DNA of 64,000 nt from Aquibium sp. ELW1220 (GTDB lineage: Bacteria > Pseudomonadota > Alphaproteobacteria > Rhizobiales > Rhizobiaceae): contig NZ_JAOAOQ010000017.1 of NCBI RefSeq assembly GCF_030398385.1, positions 62,001 to 126,000 on the forward strand. The letters are read 5' to 3'. Below, piece by piece: positions 18,863 through 27,681 of this stretch. The notes beneath the pieces are model-generated. The model saw only the letters and a list, made by a program, of their open reading frames with translations, did not search any database and was not told the origin of the DNA. The stretch's first letter is position 1. The number at the start of each line of letters is the position of its first letter. The translations under genes were made by a program, and so were the position numbers.

Positions 18863-18913
18863 GCCGTGCAGCGCGGCTTAGCCGTGCAGCGCGGCTCAGC
18901 CGTGCAGCTTGGC
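18863..18913. repeat. 18-bp tandem repeat at the wrbA 3' end
   Basis: Two nearly identical 18-bp units (18863-18880 and 18881-18898: GCCGTGCAGCGCGGCTYA) are followed by a third, partial unit (GCCGTGCAGC-TTGGC) that is the end of the wrbA coding sequence. On the minus strand, each unit re-encodes a short peptide tail plus stop in frame (LHG-stop, then AALHG-stop). This looks like slippage duplication of the gene's last codons. Just beyond is a small hairpin, CCGCACG/CGTGCGG (18841-18859). Confidence 0.8.
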
Positions 18914-19495
18914 GGTGATCTCGGCCACGCGCTTGCCCTGGAACTTCGCGCCCTCGAGTTCCTGCTCCGACGGCATGCGCGAGCCGTCCGTGTTCGACGT
19001 CGTGGTCATGCCGTAGGGCGCACCGCCGCGCACGACATCGTTGCCCGACTGGCCCTGGTAGGCATAGGACAGCGGCACGATGATCATGCCGTGATGCTGC
19101 AGCGAGACCTGCGTCGAGATGATGGCGAACTCGGCGCCGCCGTGCTGCGTGGCGGTCGACACCATGACCGAGGCGACCTTGTTGATCAGCGCGCCCTTGG
19201 CCCAGAGCGGGCCGGTCTGGTCGATGAAGTTCTTCATCTGCGAGGACATCGCGCCGTAGCGGGTGGAGATGCCGAAGATGATGGCGTCGTAGTTCTCGAG
19301 CTCGAGCGGATCGGCGATCGGCGCCTCCTGGTCGAGCTTGTAGTAGGCGGCCTTGGCGACCTCCTCGGGAACGAGCTCCGGAACGCGCTTGATCGTCACG
19401 GTCGCGCCGGCTTCCGCGGCGCCCTCGGCGGCGGCCTTCGCCATCGCTTCCATGTGACCCCAGCTCGAATAATAGAGAACGAGTACCTTCGCCAT
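18896..19495 (-). CDS. wrbA: NAD(P)H:quinone oxidoreductase WrbA
   Basis: Flavodoxin-like FMN enzyme that reduces quinones by two electrons and limits semiquinone and oxidative stress. It is 199 residues with the family signatures: an FMN phosphate loop near the N-terminus ([13 protein letters not shown]), PTRYG-equivalent [15 protein letters not shown], and the C-terminal [20 protein letters not shown] block. The start at 19495 has AAGGAGA upstream. The last codons form part of an 18-bp tandem repeat. It is transcribed divergently from the MoCF-domain gene at 19693 across about 200 bp. Confidence 0.95.
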   Translation of the reverse strand: MAKVLVLYYSSWGHMEAMAKAAAEGAAEAGATVTIKRVPELVPEEVAKAAYYKLDQEAPIADPLELENYDAIIFGISTRYGAMSSQMKNFIDQTGPLWAKGALINKVASVMVSTATQHGGAEFAIISTQVSLQHHGMIIVPLSYAYQGQSGNDVVRGGAPYGMTTTSNTDGSRMPSEQELEGAKFQGKRVAEITAKLHG

Positions 19496-19692
19496 GTCTG
19501 TCTCCTTCGGTTTCGACTGCCGGGCCGCCAGCATCCGTCGGTTGCGGCCTTATCCCGGTCTCGCCTCTATCTAGGGCGCGCCCATCGTCTACGAAACAGC
19601 CGGATCGCAGCACGGTTCGTTCACAGAACCGATGCCATTGCTGCCGGCTCCGCCCGGCGCTATGTCGTTTCGACATTCCCCGGAGAGCCCCG

Positions 19693-20442
19693 ATGTCTCA
19701 GATCGTCACTGCCGCCATGGTCGTCATCGGGGATGAAATCCTCTCCGGCCGCACCAAGGACAAGAACATCGGCCACCTCGCCGACATCATGACGGCGATC
19801 GGCATCGACCTGAAGGAAGTCCGCGTCGTTCCCGACGAGGAGGACGAGATCGTCGCCGCCATCAACGCGGTGCGGGCGCGTTACACCTACGTCTTCACCA
19901 CCGGCGGCATCGGACCGACGCATGACGACATCACCGCCGATTCGGTATCGAAGGCCTTCGGCGTTCCCTGCGGATATGACGAGAGAGCCTACGCCATGCT
20001 GGAGGCGCATTACGCGGCGCGGGAGATGGAGTTCACCGAGGCGCGCAAGCGCATGGCGCGGATGCCGCGCGGCGCCGACCACATCGACAACCCGATCTCG
20101 ATGGCGCCCGGCTTCCGGATCGGCAACGTGCACGTGATGGCCGGCGTGCCGTCGATCTTCCAGGCGATGCTCGACAATGTCGTGCCGACGCTGAAGACCG
20201 GGACGAAGCTGATCTCGGCCACGGTGCCGTGCCCGTTCGGCGAGGGCACGATCGGCGATGCGCTGGGCGCCATCCAGAAGGCGCATCCCGACACGATCAT
20301 CGGTTCCTATCCGAAATATCTCGACGGAAAATTCTGGACCGAGCTCGTGGTGCGCGCCCGCTCCGAAGCGGCCCTCGCGCCGGCCGTGGCGGCCGTCGAG
20401 GCGATGGTGGCCGGCAAGGCCGAGGCCGTGCAGCCGGGCTGA
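19693..20442 (+). CDS. MoCF/CinA-N domain protein (competence/damage-inducible protein A-like)
   Basis: A 249-residue protein with the molybdopterin-binding MoCF fold shared by MoaB, Mog and CinA N-terminal domains. Visible motifs are VIGDEILSGRTKDKN and TTGGIGPTHDDIT (residues 69-81). It lacks the C-terminal NMN/pyridine-nucleotide amidohydrolase domain of full CinA, so the short form common in alphaproteobacteria is annotated only by domain. A role in Mo-cofactor metabolism is possible but unproven. CinA N-domains are also linked to ADP-ribose pyrophosphatase activity. Confidence 0.85.
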   Translation: MSQIVTAAMVVIGDEILSGRTKDKNIGHLADIMTAIGIDLKEVRVVPDEEDEIVAAINAVRARYTYVFTTGGIGPTHDDITADSVSKAFGVPCGYDERAYAMLEAHYAAREMEFTEARKRMARMPRGADHIDNPISMAPGFRIGNVHVMAGVPSIFQAMLDNVVPTLKTGTKLISATVPCPFGEGTIGDALGAIQKAHPDTIIGSYPKYLDGKFWTELVVRARSEAALAPAVAAVEAMVAGKAEAVQPG

Positions 20443-20546
20443 AGGACCTGCGGACCTGATGGGGACCGGCGCAGCCACGAAAGCGCCGCACGGGTTGCCG
20501 CAGCTGTGCTAGGCTCGGGCGGTCTCTGCGGGAAAGGAGTGGTCCC

Positions 20547-21371
20547 ATGACCTACAAGACGATCGTCGCCGTGCTGCAGGACGAGGCTGGCGCGCCTGCC
20601 ATGCTCGACGCCGCCGTCGCGCTCGCCTCACGCTTCGGCGCCCAGCTGGTCGGCGTGCACGCCGAGCCCCTGCCGATGCCGATCGCTTCGCCGATGGGCT
20701 TTCCGGACGCGACGCTGATCGGCGCGAGCGAGGACATCAACCGCGCCCGCGAGAAGCGGCTTGGCGAACTCTTCGCGTCGCGGATGGCCCGCGCGGACCT
20801 GTCCTGCGAGTGGCGGACTCTGCGCAGCTTTTCCGGCGACAGCGCCCTGTCGGCGCTGGAGAGCGCGCGCTGCGGCGACATCGTCCTGGCCGGCCATGGC
20901 GGCGGGGAGGGCGGCTCGCCCGACATCGACACGCTGATCCAGGGCGCGGGCCGGCCGGTGCTGCTGCTGCCGAAGGAGCGCCCCGTCCGCGCCGAGGTCC
21001 GCCGCGCGGTGGTGGCCTGGAACGGTTCGCGCGAGGCGGCACGCGCCGCGTTCGACGCGCTGCCCTTCCTGATGGAGACCGAGGAGACGACGCTGCTCAC
21101 CATCGATCCGATCGCCGGCGAGGGCGTCCCGCTGCCCGGTTCGGAGATCGCCGCAGCGCTGACGCGCCACGGCGTCAAGGTGACGATCGAGGCCGTGTCC
21201 TCGGGAGACTGGTCGCGCGCCCAGGTGATGGAGCGGACGGTGCGCGCGAAGAACGCCGACCTGCTCGTGCTCGGCGCCTTCAGCCATTCGCGGCTGCGCG
21301 AGATGATCTTCGGCGGGACGACGCGCTCGATCATCGAGAACCCGCCCTGCCTGACCCTGATGGCACGCTGA
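20547..21371 (+). CDS. Universal stress protein (UspA family)
   Basis: A cytoplasmic protein of 274 residues with two Usp folds in tandem. The first starts KTIVAVLQDEAG; the second (about residues 150-274) starts VRRAVVAWNGSREAARA and ends with the ATP-loop-like GAFSHSRLREMIFGGTTRSIIENPPCLTLMAR. The C-terminal G-x2-G-x9-GS-type nucleotide loop is approximated by FGGTTRSI, so the second domain may bind ATP. AAAGGAG precedes the ATG. Usp proteins help survival under starvation or oxidative stress; the ligand here is unknown. Confidence 0.85.
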   Translation: MTYKTIVAVLQDEAGAPAMLDAAVALASRFGAQLVGVHAEPLPMPIASPMGFPDATLIGASEDINRAREKRLGELFASRMARADLSCEWRTLRSFSGDSALSALESARCGDIVLAGHGGGEGGSPDIDTLIQGAGRPVLLLPKERPVRAEVRRAVVAWNGSREAARAAFDALPFLMETEETTLLTIDPIAGEGVPLPGSEIAAALTRHGVKVTIEAVSSGDWSRAQVMERTVRAKNADLLVLGAFSHSRLREMIFGGTTRSIIENPPCLTLMAR

Positions 21372-21427
21372 CCGGCGGACCCGGGGTCGCGCGATTCGCG
21401 TCGCGCCGAACCGGATGATGCCGGCCG

Positions 21428-22408
21428 TCACTGCGGCAGCGTGCGGATCCAGTCGGTGACGGCGGCGGCGAGGCGGTCGGTCGTGCCGGGCGACAGCGCG
21501 TCGCCCGCGATGACGTGGTTCGACGGATCACCGGAATCCTCGACGGTGACCAGGGCATGCGGCGCGCCCCAGCGCCGGGCTGCGGCCCGCGTCAGGTCCG
21601 GCCGCACGACCGCGTCGGCGTCGGAGAAGACGAACAGCGCCGGCACGGCGGCGCGCTCGACCGGCGCTTCGGCCGCCATCGCCACCACGGCGCTCATCGG
21701 CATCACCGCCTCGATCGGATAGCGCGTCGTCCAGAAGCGGCCATGGCTTTCGTTCGACGGTTCGAAGCTGCGTTCGTCACCCGCCACGAGGCGCGCGATC
21801 TGCAGGCCCCACGGCCCGGCAAGCAGGCCCGCACCGCCGGCCTGGACGCCGTAGTTGGGCGACACCAGCACCACGCCCGCCATCCGCTCGCGGAAGTCCG
21901 GCTCGGTGGCCGCCCAGCTGGCGATGGAGGCGCCGGTGGAGGTGGCCACGACCACGACGCGCTCGCCCAGGCGCTCGCCGATGGCCAGCGCTTCGGCGAA
22001 ATCGTTCACCCAGGCGTTGACCGAGGCGGTGGCCATCGCCGCGCCATCCTGCCCGTGGCCGGCGAGCCGCGTATAGAACAGGTTGGCGCCGAGCGCCGCG
22101 GCGACCTGATCGGGCGCCGGCCTTATCTCCTGCTTGGAGGCGGAGAAGCCGTGCACGTAGACGATCGCCAGCGGCGTCCGCGCCTTCGAAGCGGGAAAAG
22201 CCCAGACGATCTCCTTCCGGAGCCCCGGGCGGATGCCCGGCACGCCAGCCTCGCGCTCGGCGATCCAGGCGTCGAGATCCGTTCCCATCGTCGCCGGATC
22301 GAAGGTGACGGTTGTGTCGCGCGCGACGCGCGGACCGGCGAACCAGACGATCGCCGCCGCAGCGATCAGCACCGCCGCCAGTCCCAGGAGAAGCATCATG
22401 CGCCGCAC
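21428..22408 (-). CDS. Alpha/beta hydrolase with N-terminal membrane anchor
   Basis: A 326-residue hydrolase. An N-terminal helix (LLLGLAAVLIAAAAIVWFAG) anchors or exports it. The catalytic domain has an HG oxyanion loop (VYVHGFSASKQE), a nucleophile in VVATSTGASI (S-T-G in place of the usual S-x-G-G) and a late histidine in DPSNHVIAGD. The acid is probably the Asp in FVFSDADAVV. It resembles serine-aminopeptidase/lysophospholipase-like hydrolases. GTG 22408 is chosen for the GAGGA about nine bases upstream; ATG 22399 is the alternative. Divergent from the transporter at 22597. Confidence 0.78.
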   Translation of the reverse strand: MRRMMLLLGLAAVLIAAAAIVWFAGPRVARDTTVTFDPATMGTDLDAWIAEREAGVPGIRPGLRKEIVWAFPASKARTPLAIVYVHGFSASKQEIRPAPDQVAAALGANLFYTRLAGHGQDGAAMATASVNAWVNDFAEALAIGERLGERVVVVATSTGASIASWAATEPDFRERMAGVVLVSPNYGVQAGGAGLLAGPWGLQIARLVAGDERSFEPSNESHGRFWTTRYPIEAVMPMSAVVAMAAEAPVERAAVPALFVFSDADAVVRPDLTRAAARRWGAPHALVTVEDSGDPSNHVIAGDALSPGTTDRLAAAVTDWIRTLPQ

Positions 22409-22596
22409 GGATTCGTTCCTCGTACCATGCGCGCAGCAATAGCGCCTCCGCGGCGGCGATGGAACGGGCAACCGGCGGATCCGCGGCGAAGCGGCCGGCG
22501 ATCGGAGTTGGCCCATCCGGCACGTGGCCGGCGGCGGCAACCAATCGGCAGCGCGGCGCGTACAAGGTCGAAACACCTCCTGCCGCCAGGGCCGCC

Positions 22597-23937
22597 ATGC
22601 CGTTTCGCCTGCTCCTGTTCTACGCCCTGCCGGCCGTTCCGCTCGCGGCGCTGACCTTGCCGCTCTACATCATCGTTCCGACCTACTATACGGAAACGCT
22701 TGGCCTTTCGCTCGGTGCGGTCGGCGCAGCGCTGCTCGTCGTGCGCATCTTCGATGCCGTCAACGACCCGCTGATCGGCTGGCTTGCCGACCGCTGGCGA
22801 CCGGCAATGGGGCGCCGCCGCGCGGTCTTCGCGCTGTCGCTGCCCGTCTGCGGGCTTGCGGCGCTGATGCTGTTCTGGCCGCCGGCCGACGCAGGCGTGA
22901 TCCATCTCGCCGTGTGGGGCATGGTGCTGTCGCTCGGCTTCACTGGCGCGATGCTGTCCTACACCGCCTGGGGCGCGGAGCTTGCCGGCGACTATGCCGA
23001 GCGGGCGCGGATCGCCGGCTTTCGCGAAAGCCTGACGCTGGCTGGAACGCTGATCGCCATCGCTCTGCCTTTCGCCATCGGCTTCGGGCCGGCAGGCGGG
23101 CTGGGCGGGCTTGCGGTGCTCGGACTGTCGGTCGTCGGCGGGCTCGCGCTGTTCGGCGGCCTTGCGGTCCTGAAGGTGCCCGAGCCGGTCGATCACTCGG
23201 TCGCGGCGGGTTCGTTGCGCGACGGGCTTTCCCGGATGGCGGGCAACGCGCCGTTTCGCCGGCTGATCGCGGCCTATTTCCTCAACGGGCTGGCCAACGG
23301 TATCCCGGCGACGCTCTTCCTCTACTTCGTGGCGACGCGGATCGGGGCGCCCGACATGCGCGGGCCGCTGCTGTTTCTCTACTTCCTCGCTGGCATCGGC
23401 GGCGTGCCGCTGGCGCTGTGGGCGGCACGGCGGACGAGCAAGCACCGCGCCTGGTGCGTCGCCATGGTGGCGAACTGCGCGATCTTCTCGCTGGTCCCGC
23501 TGCTCGGCACAGGCGACGTGGCGGGGTTCGCGGCGATCTGCGTGGCGACCGGCCTGCTTCTCGGCTTCGACCTGTCGCTGCCGCCGGCAATCCAGGCCGA
23601 CGTCATCGACGTCGACACGGCGCTGTCCGGCGAGCAGCGCTCGGGCGCCTATTTCGCCGCCTGGAGCCTTGCGACCAAGCTGGCGCTGGCGGCGGGCGTC
23701 GGCATTGTCTTTCCGCTGCTGGGCTTCGCCGGCTTCGATGCCGCGGCGGGCGCGGCGAACGACGAGGCGGCGATCGGCGCGCTCGTGGCGCTCTATGTCT
23801 GGCCGCCGATCGCGCTCAAGCTCGCCGCCATCGCGCTGATGTGGCGCTTTCCGCTCGACCGGCTTGAGCAGGCGTCGCTGCGCCGGACGATCGAGGAACG
23901 GTCGGCGACGGCGCGGGCCGCCGCTCAGAGCGTGTGA
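22597..23937 (+). CDS. MFS/GPH-type sugar:cation symporter-like transporter
   Basis: A 446-residue polytopic membrane protein with about 12 helices. It has the hallmark of the glycoside-pentoside-hexuronide (MelB-like) branch: VRIFDAVNDPLIGWLADR in the first half, with acidic residues in helix 2 and the R-W-R-x3-GRRR loop after it. The long second-half segment DLSLPPAIQADVIDVDTALSGEQRSGAYFAAWSL-type motif is also typical. The substrate is unknown; a sugar or glycoside with Na+ or H+ is the family expectation. It converges on the SDR gene at 24016. Confidence 0.82.
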   Translation: MPFRLLLFYALPAVPLAALTLPLYIIVPTYYTETLGLSLGAVGAALLVVRIFDAVNDPLIGWLADRWRPAMGRRRAVFALSLPVCGLAALMLFWPPADAGVIHLAVWGMVLSLGFTGAMLSYTAWGAELAGDYAERARIAGFRESLTLAGTLIAIALPFAIGFGPAGGLGGLAVLGLSVVGGLALFGGLAVLKVPEPVDHSVAAGSLRDGLSRMAGNAPFRRLIAAYFLNGLANGIPATLFLYFVATRIGAPDMRGPLLFLYFLAGIGGVPLALWAARRTSKHRAWCVAMVANCAIFSLVPLLGTGDVAGFAAICVATGLLLGFDLSLPPAIQADVIDVDTALSGEQRSGAYFAAWSLATKLALAAGVGIVFPLLGFAGFDAAAGAANDEAAIGALVALYVWPPIALKLAAIALMWRFPLDRLEQASLRRTIEERSATARAAAQSV

Positions 23938-23955
23938 ATCGATCGAGGATGCGAA

Positions 23956-24014
23956 AGAATGCCCACTGCAATCCTTGGGATTTTCGGCTTAGGCTGCGCA
24001 AAAACGGGCATTCT
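23956..24014. repeat. Inverted repeat between convergent genes
   Basis: Arms AGAATGCCC (23956-23964) and GGGCATTCT (24006-24014) enclose a 41-base, comparatively AT-rich core. The core contains a small AATCC/GGATT hairpin followed by TTTT near 23970-23985. It fills the 78-bp gap between the transporter and the SDR gene. It could be a bidirectional terminator or a remnant of a small dispersed repeat; no second copy is seen in this window. Confidence 0.4.
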
Positions 24015-24015
24015 C

Positions 24016-24816
24016 TCAGGGCTTGAGCGGCCGCTTGTCCCAGCCCATCGCCCGCTTCATCACCGGGAAGTAGAGCGCGTGCGGCAGGAGGTTCACCAGC
24101 TTCAGCGTCCAGGCGAGCCGGCGCGGGAAGCAGACCTCGAAGCCGCCGCGCTCGAGACCGTCGGCGAAACGGCGCGTCGCGTCTTCCACCTGCATCAGGC
24201 CGGGCATCGGGAATGTGTTCTTTTCGGTGAGCGGGGTATCGACGAAGCCCGGATTGATGACCTGGATGCGAATGTTCATCTTGTCGAAGTCGAACTTCAG
24301 CGCCTCGGCCATGTTGTTGACCGCCGCCTTGGACGCACCGTAGGCCGAGGCGAGCGGCAGTCCGCCATAGCCGGACACCGAGCCGACGATGGCCACCTGG
24401 CCGAAGCCGCGCCCCTTCATCGCGTCGACTGCGGGCACGAGCCCGTTGACGACGCCGAAGAGGTTGATTTCGTAGGTCTTGACGAAGTTGTCGACCGACA
24501 GTTTCTCGCCCTTGGCGGGGAAATAATTGCCGGCGTTGAATACGGCGAGTGCCACCGGGCCGAGTTCGGTCTCGATCGCCTCGACCGTTGCGGCCATGCG
24601 CGTCTGGTCCGTGACGTCGCAGGGGAAAGGCACCACGCGGCCGCCCTGCGCTGCCGCCTCGGCTGCGAGCGAGGCGAGATTCCCTTCGCCGCGCGCGGTT
24701 GCGGCGACGACATAGCCGCGGCGCACGAGTTCGAGCGCCAGAGCGCGGCCGATCCCGGTGCTGGCCCCGGTGATCCAGGCAATGCCGTCGGACGGCTTGG
24801 CGCGGTAGAGCGTCAT
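24016..24816 (-). CDS. Short-chain dehydrogenase/reductase (SDR)
   Basis: A 266-residue classical SDR. The cofactor loop is TGASTGIGRA near the N-terminus, NAG lies in FNAGNYF, and the catalytic serine in GSVSG and Y-x3-K in YGASKAAV are intact. The C-terminal extension (PRRLAWTLKLVNLLPHALYFPVMKRAMGW) resembles SDRs that act on membrane or lipid substrates. It lies 56 bp downstream of the ChrR-like cupin gene on the same strand, probably in one transcript. SDR genes occur near ChrR-type genes in some singlet-oxygen stress clusters, so a shared stress role is plausible but inferred. Confidence 0.85.
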   Translation of the reverse strand: MTLYRAKPSDGIAWITGASTGIGRALALELVRRGYVVAATARGEGNLASLAAEAAAQGGRVVPFPCDVTDQTRMAATVEAIETELGPVALAVFNAGNYFPAKGEKLSVDNFVKTYEINLFGVVNGLVPAVDAMKGRGFGQVAIVGSVSGYGGLPLASAYGASKAAVNNMAEALKFDFDKMNIRIQVINPGFVDTPLTEKNTFPMPGLMQVEDATRRFADGLERGGFEVCFPRRLAWTLKLVNLLPHALYFPVMKRAMGWDKRPLKP

Positions 24817-24872
24817 GCAGCGTGCTCCGTCGAAGGGAGAGGAAGGAGGCGCCGGCCCGGACCGGCGCGCAG

Positions 24873-25520
24873 TCAGCCCCCGATGATGTCCATCAGGCGC
24901 CGCGGGATCGAGCCCGTCAGCTTCAGCGGCGCATCGGTGATCGCCATGCCGATGCAGGGGCGGTCCATCTCGGCCGTGGGCCGGTGTTCCACCGTCTCGT
25001 CGGCAATGGAGATGTCGCCGCGGCCGTAGCGGCCGTGCACGTCGGTGAAGGCGCCGTCGAGCACCAGCGACAGTTCCACGCCGCCATGGGTGTGGGTCGG
25101 GATGCGACGGCCGGGCCTGATCCAGAACAGCGAGACATGGAAGCCTTCGATGTCGCCGAGCTCGTGCTCGCGGAAACCGGGCATCTTGGTGCGCCATGGC
25201 GTCTCGTCGGCGTCGAAGCCGACGAAATCGCGCAAGGCGCGCGGGAAAACGGCATTCCGGGGCTGCGGCGGCAGCACGATGGGCGCAGGGGCCTCGCTGC
25301 CGAGGATGGCCGCGAGCCGGCTGGTGCGATCCGACAGCGGCTTCGGCTTTTCCTGTTCCAGCTCCTCGCCGGCCATCACCTCGAGGCCGCGCGCCAGCGC
25401 ACGACTGCGCGGCTTCAGCTCGAGATGCGATGCGACGAGCACGCGCGCAGGCGTGGGCAGGTTGCCCGCGACGTAGCGCGCGATCAGCGTGTCGATCGTG
25501 TCGGTGGCGTCCGAAGTCAT
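24873..25520 (-). CDS. ChrR-like cupin, degenerate anti-sigma factor homologue
   Basis: A 215-residue protein resembling ChrR, the zinc anti-sigma factor that restrains RpoE in the singlet-oxygen response. The C-terminal cupin domain keeps a metal site (PTHTHGGVELSLVLDG and a later histidine). The N-terminal anti-sigma region (IDTLIARYVAGNLPTPARVLVASHLELKPRS) is recognisable and keeps a histidine, but the two zinc cysteines of HxxxCxxC are replaced (HLELKPRS). No ECF sigma gene adjoins it. It may be a repurposed sensor or binding protein. Start 25520; ATG 25544 is the alternative. Confidence 0.75.
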   Translation of the reverse strand: MTSDATDTIDTLIARYVAGNLPTPARVLVASHLELKPRSRALARGLEVMAGEELEQEKPKPLSDRTSRLAAILGSEAPAPIVLPPQPRNAVFPRALRDFVGFDADETPWRTKMPGFREHELGDIEGFHVSLFWIRPGRRIPTHTHGGVELSLVLDGAFTDVHGRYGRGDISIADETVEHRPTAEMDRPCIGMAITDAPLKLTGSIPRRLMDIIGG

Positions 25521-25791
25521 CTGGTCTCGTCTCTGCTCTGCCATCGCCCTTGTGCTTTGCAATCTATTCGGTTTTTTGTCCTTTCGCCACATACGAGCGG
25601 TGCGGCCGACTGGATCAATCGATGTTTTTCCCGTCTCGCCGCGCCACCGGACGAATATGGCGCCGATCCCGCCATCGGCGGAAAATCCCTTCTTGAAAGC
25701 GCATGTCCTGCTTCGTAGACCAGAAAACAAACCCGCGGACGGCGTCACGACCGGACTTGCACGCGGAAACCGACAGGAAGGGAAGGCCCCC

Positions 25792-26829
25792 ATGTATCGT
25801 TCCGTCATCGAAGCGATCGGAAACACGCCGCTGATCCGCCTGCGGCGCGCGTCGGAGGAAACCGGCTGCGAGATTCTCGGCAAGGCCGAGTTCATGAATC
25901 CCGGCCAGTCGGTCAAGGACCGCGCCGGCCTTTTCATCATCCGCGACGCCGAGAAGAAGGGCCTGCTTCGGCCGGGCGGCGTGATCGTCGAGGGAACCGC
26001 GGGCAACACCGGCATCGGCCTCACCGTCGTGGCCAAGGCGCTCGGCTACCGCACGGTGATCGTCATCCCCGATACCCAGAGCCAGGAGAAGAAGGACGCG
26101 CTCAGGCTGCTGGGCGCCGAGCTGATCGAGGTGCCGGCGGTCCCCTACAAGAACCCGAACAACTACGTGAAGCTGTCGGGGCGGCTGGCCGAGCAGCTCG
26201 CCCGTACCGAGCCGAACGGCGCGATCTGGGCCAACCAGTTCGACAACACCGCCAACCGCGAGGGCCATATCGAGACGACGGCGCAGGAGATCTGGCGCCA
26301 GACCGACGGCAAGGTCGACGGTTTCGTCTCGGCCGTCGGCACCGGCGGCACGCTGGCCGGCACCGCCATGGGCCTGCAGGGCCGGCGCCGCGACGTGAAG
26401 ATCGCGCTTGCCGATCCGCTGGGTGCTGCCCTCCATTCCTTCTACACCGAAGGCGTCCTGAAGTCGGAGGGCTCGTCGATCACCGAGGGCATCGGCCAGG
26501 GCCGCATCACGGCCAATCTCGATGGCTTCACGCCCGACTTCTCCTTCCAGGTGCCGGACGAGGCGGCGCTGCCGATCGTCTTCGATCTCGTGCAGGAGGA
26601 GGGGCTCTGCCTCGGCGGTTCGTCGGGCATCAACATCGCCGGCGCGATGCGCCTGGCGAAGGAGATGGGCCCGGGCCACACGATCGTGACCATCCTGTGC
26701 GACTACGGCACGCGCTACCAGTCCAAGCTCTTCAACCCCGCCTTCCTGCGCGGCAAGAACCTGCCGGTGCCGGGCTGGATGGAGACGACCGTCGACATCG
26801 CGGTGCCCTATGAGAAGGTCGACGCCTGA
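25792..26829 (+). CDS. cysK: Cysteine synthase A
   Basis: O-acetylserine (thiol)-lyase, which makes cysteine from O-acetylserine and sulfide with PLP. It is 345 residues long. The PLP lysine lies in NPGQSVKDRAG, the substrate loop is GTAGNTG, the phosphate loop is GTGGTLAG, and a serine-containing GGSSGIN segment lies near the C-terminus. It is slightly longer than E. coli CysK because of an insert around NPNNYVKLSGRLAEQL, typical of a cyanobacterial/alphaproteobacterial branch. GGAAGG precedes the ATG. The open frame extends some 300 bases upstream, but those bases look intergenic. The stop overlaps the alaX start (TGATG). Confidence 0.92.
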   Translation: MYRSVIEAIGNTPLIRLRRASEETGCEILGKAEFMNPGQSVKDRAGLFIIRDAEKKGLLRPGGVIVEGTAGNTGIGLTVVAKALGYRTVIVIPDTQSQEKKDALRLLGAELIEVPAVPYKNPNNYVKLSGRLAEQLARTEPNGAIWANQFDNTANREGHIETTAQEIWRQTDGKVDGFVSAVGTGGTLAGTAMGLQGRRRDVKIALADPLGAALHSFYTEGVLKSEGSSITEGIGQGRITANLDGFTPDFSFQVPDEAALPIVFDLVQEEGLCLGGSSGINIAGAMRLAKEMGPGHTIVTILCDYGTRYQSKLFNPAFLRGKNLPVPGWMETTVDIAVPYEKVDA

Positions 26830-27572
26830 TGGCCCACACAACCGAGATCCTGTTTCGCGAGGACGCCTATCTGTCCACCGCCGAAGGCGCGGTCGCGGCC
26901 GTCAACGAGCGCGGCGGCATCGTTCTCGACCGGACCAATTTCTACGCCACCTCCGGCGGCCAGCCGGGCGATACCGGCTTTTTCGAGCGCGCCGACGGCA
27001 CGCGGATCATGATCGCCGGAACCATCACCGGCGAGACGAAGGAAGAGATCATCCATGTTCCGGCACCCGACCAGGCCGTGCCGAATGTCGGCGAGACGCT
27101 CGTGCTGCACATCGACTGGGAGCGCCGCTACAAGCTGATGCGCATGCACACGGCCTGCCACCTGCTCAGCGTGGTGTGTCCCTTTCCGATCACCGGCGCC
27201 TCGGTAGGCGAGGAGGAGTCGCGCGTCGACTTCGACATTCCCGATGCCGGAGTCACGCGGGAAGGGGTGACGCAGGCGATGATGGACCTCGTCGACGCCA
27301 ACCACCCGATCTTCAACCGCTGGATCGGGGCCGACGAACTCGCGGCCAATCCGGGGCTGGTGAAATCGAAGAACGTGCGCCCGCCCACGGGCGCCGGCCG
27401 CATCCGCCTCGTCTGCATCGGCGAGGACTCCGTCGTCGACAGCCAGCCCTGCGGCGGCACGCATGTCTCGGAGACGCAGGAGGTGGGGGCGATCCACATC
27501 GCCAAGATCGAGAAGAAGGGCCGCGAGAACCGCCGCTTCCGGATCCGGTTCGGGCCGTTGCCGACGGCGTGA
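26829..27572 (+). CDS. Alanyl-tRNA editing protein AlaX
   Basis: Free-standing homologue of the AlaRS editing domain. It deacylates Ser-tRNA(Ala) or Gly-tRNA(Ala) to protect translation fidelity. It is 247 residues long; the zinc-site motifs are HTACH (HxxxH) near residue 100 and CGGTH near 205, with the GG-[QP]-xD segment TSGGQPGDTG at the N-terminus. The start codon overlaps the cysK stop by one base, so the two genes are translationally coupled. The pairing with cysteine synthase recurs in alphaproteobacteria, but its logic is not clear. Confidence 0.9.
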   Translation: MAHTTEILFREDAYLSTAEGAVAAVNERGGIVLDRTNFYATSGGQPGDTGFFERADGTRIMIAGTITGETKEEIIHVPAPDQAVPNVGETLVLHIDWERRYKLMRMHTACHLLSVVCPFPITGASVGEEESRVDFDIPDAGVTREGVTQAMMDLVDANHPIFNRWIGADELAANPGLVKSKNVRPPTGAGRIRLVCIGEDSVVDSQPCGGTHVSETQEVGAIHIAKIEKKGRENRRFRIRFGPLPTA

Positions 27573-27617
27573 CGCGCGGGCGTGGCCGTCTCCGACGCAG
27601 CTCCGACGTTCGCTCAA

Positions 27618-27633
27618 TTGACTTTTACGTAAA
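27618..27633. promoter_or_regulatory. LiuR-type MerR operator upstream of the regulator gene
   Basis: TTGACTTTTACGTAAA closely resembles the LiuR/MerR box (TTTACGTnnACGTmAA and its complement), differing at one central position. It lies 49-64 bp before the MerR-family gene at 27682, suggesting autoregulation. TTGACT within it could also serve as a -35 element. Confidence 0.6.
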
Positions 27634-27681
27634 TGCCGTGCCAATGATTTCAACACTGAAATCGATTTAGGCGGGCAGCGC

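Noticed and set aside
25489-25791. N-terminal extension of cysteine synthase by about 100 residues
   Set aside because: The family starts at YRSVIEAIGNTPLIRL; the extension overlaps the divergent promoter region and contains no homologous sequence.
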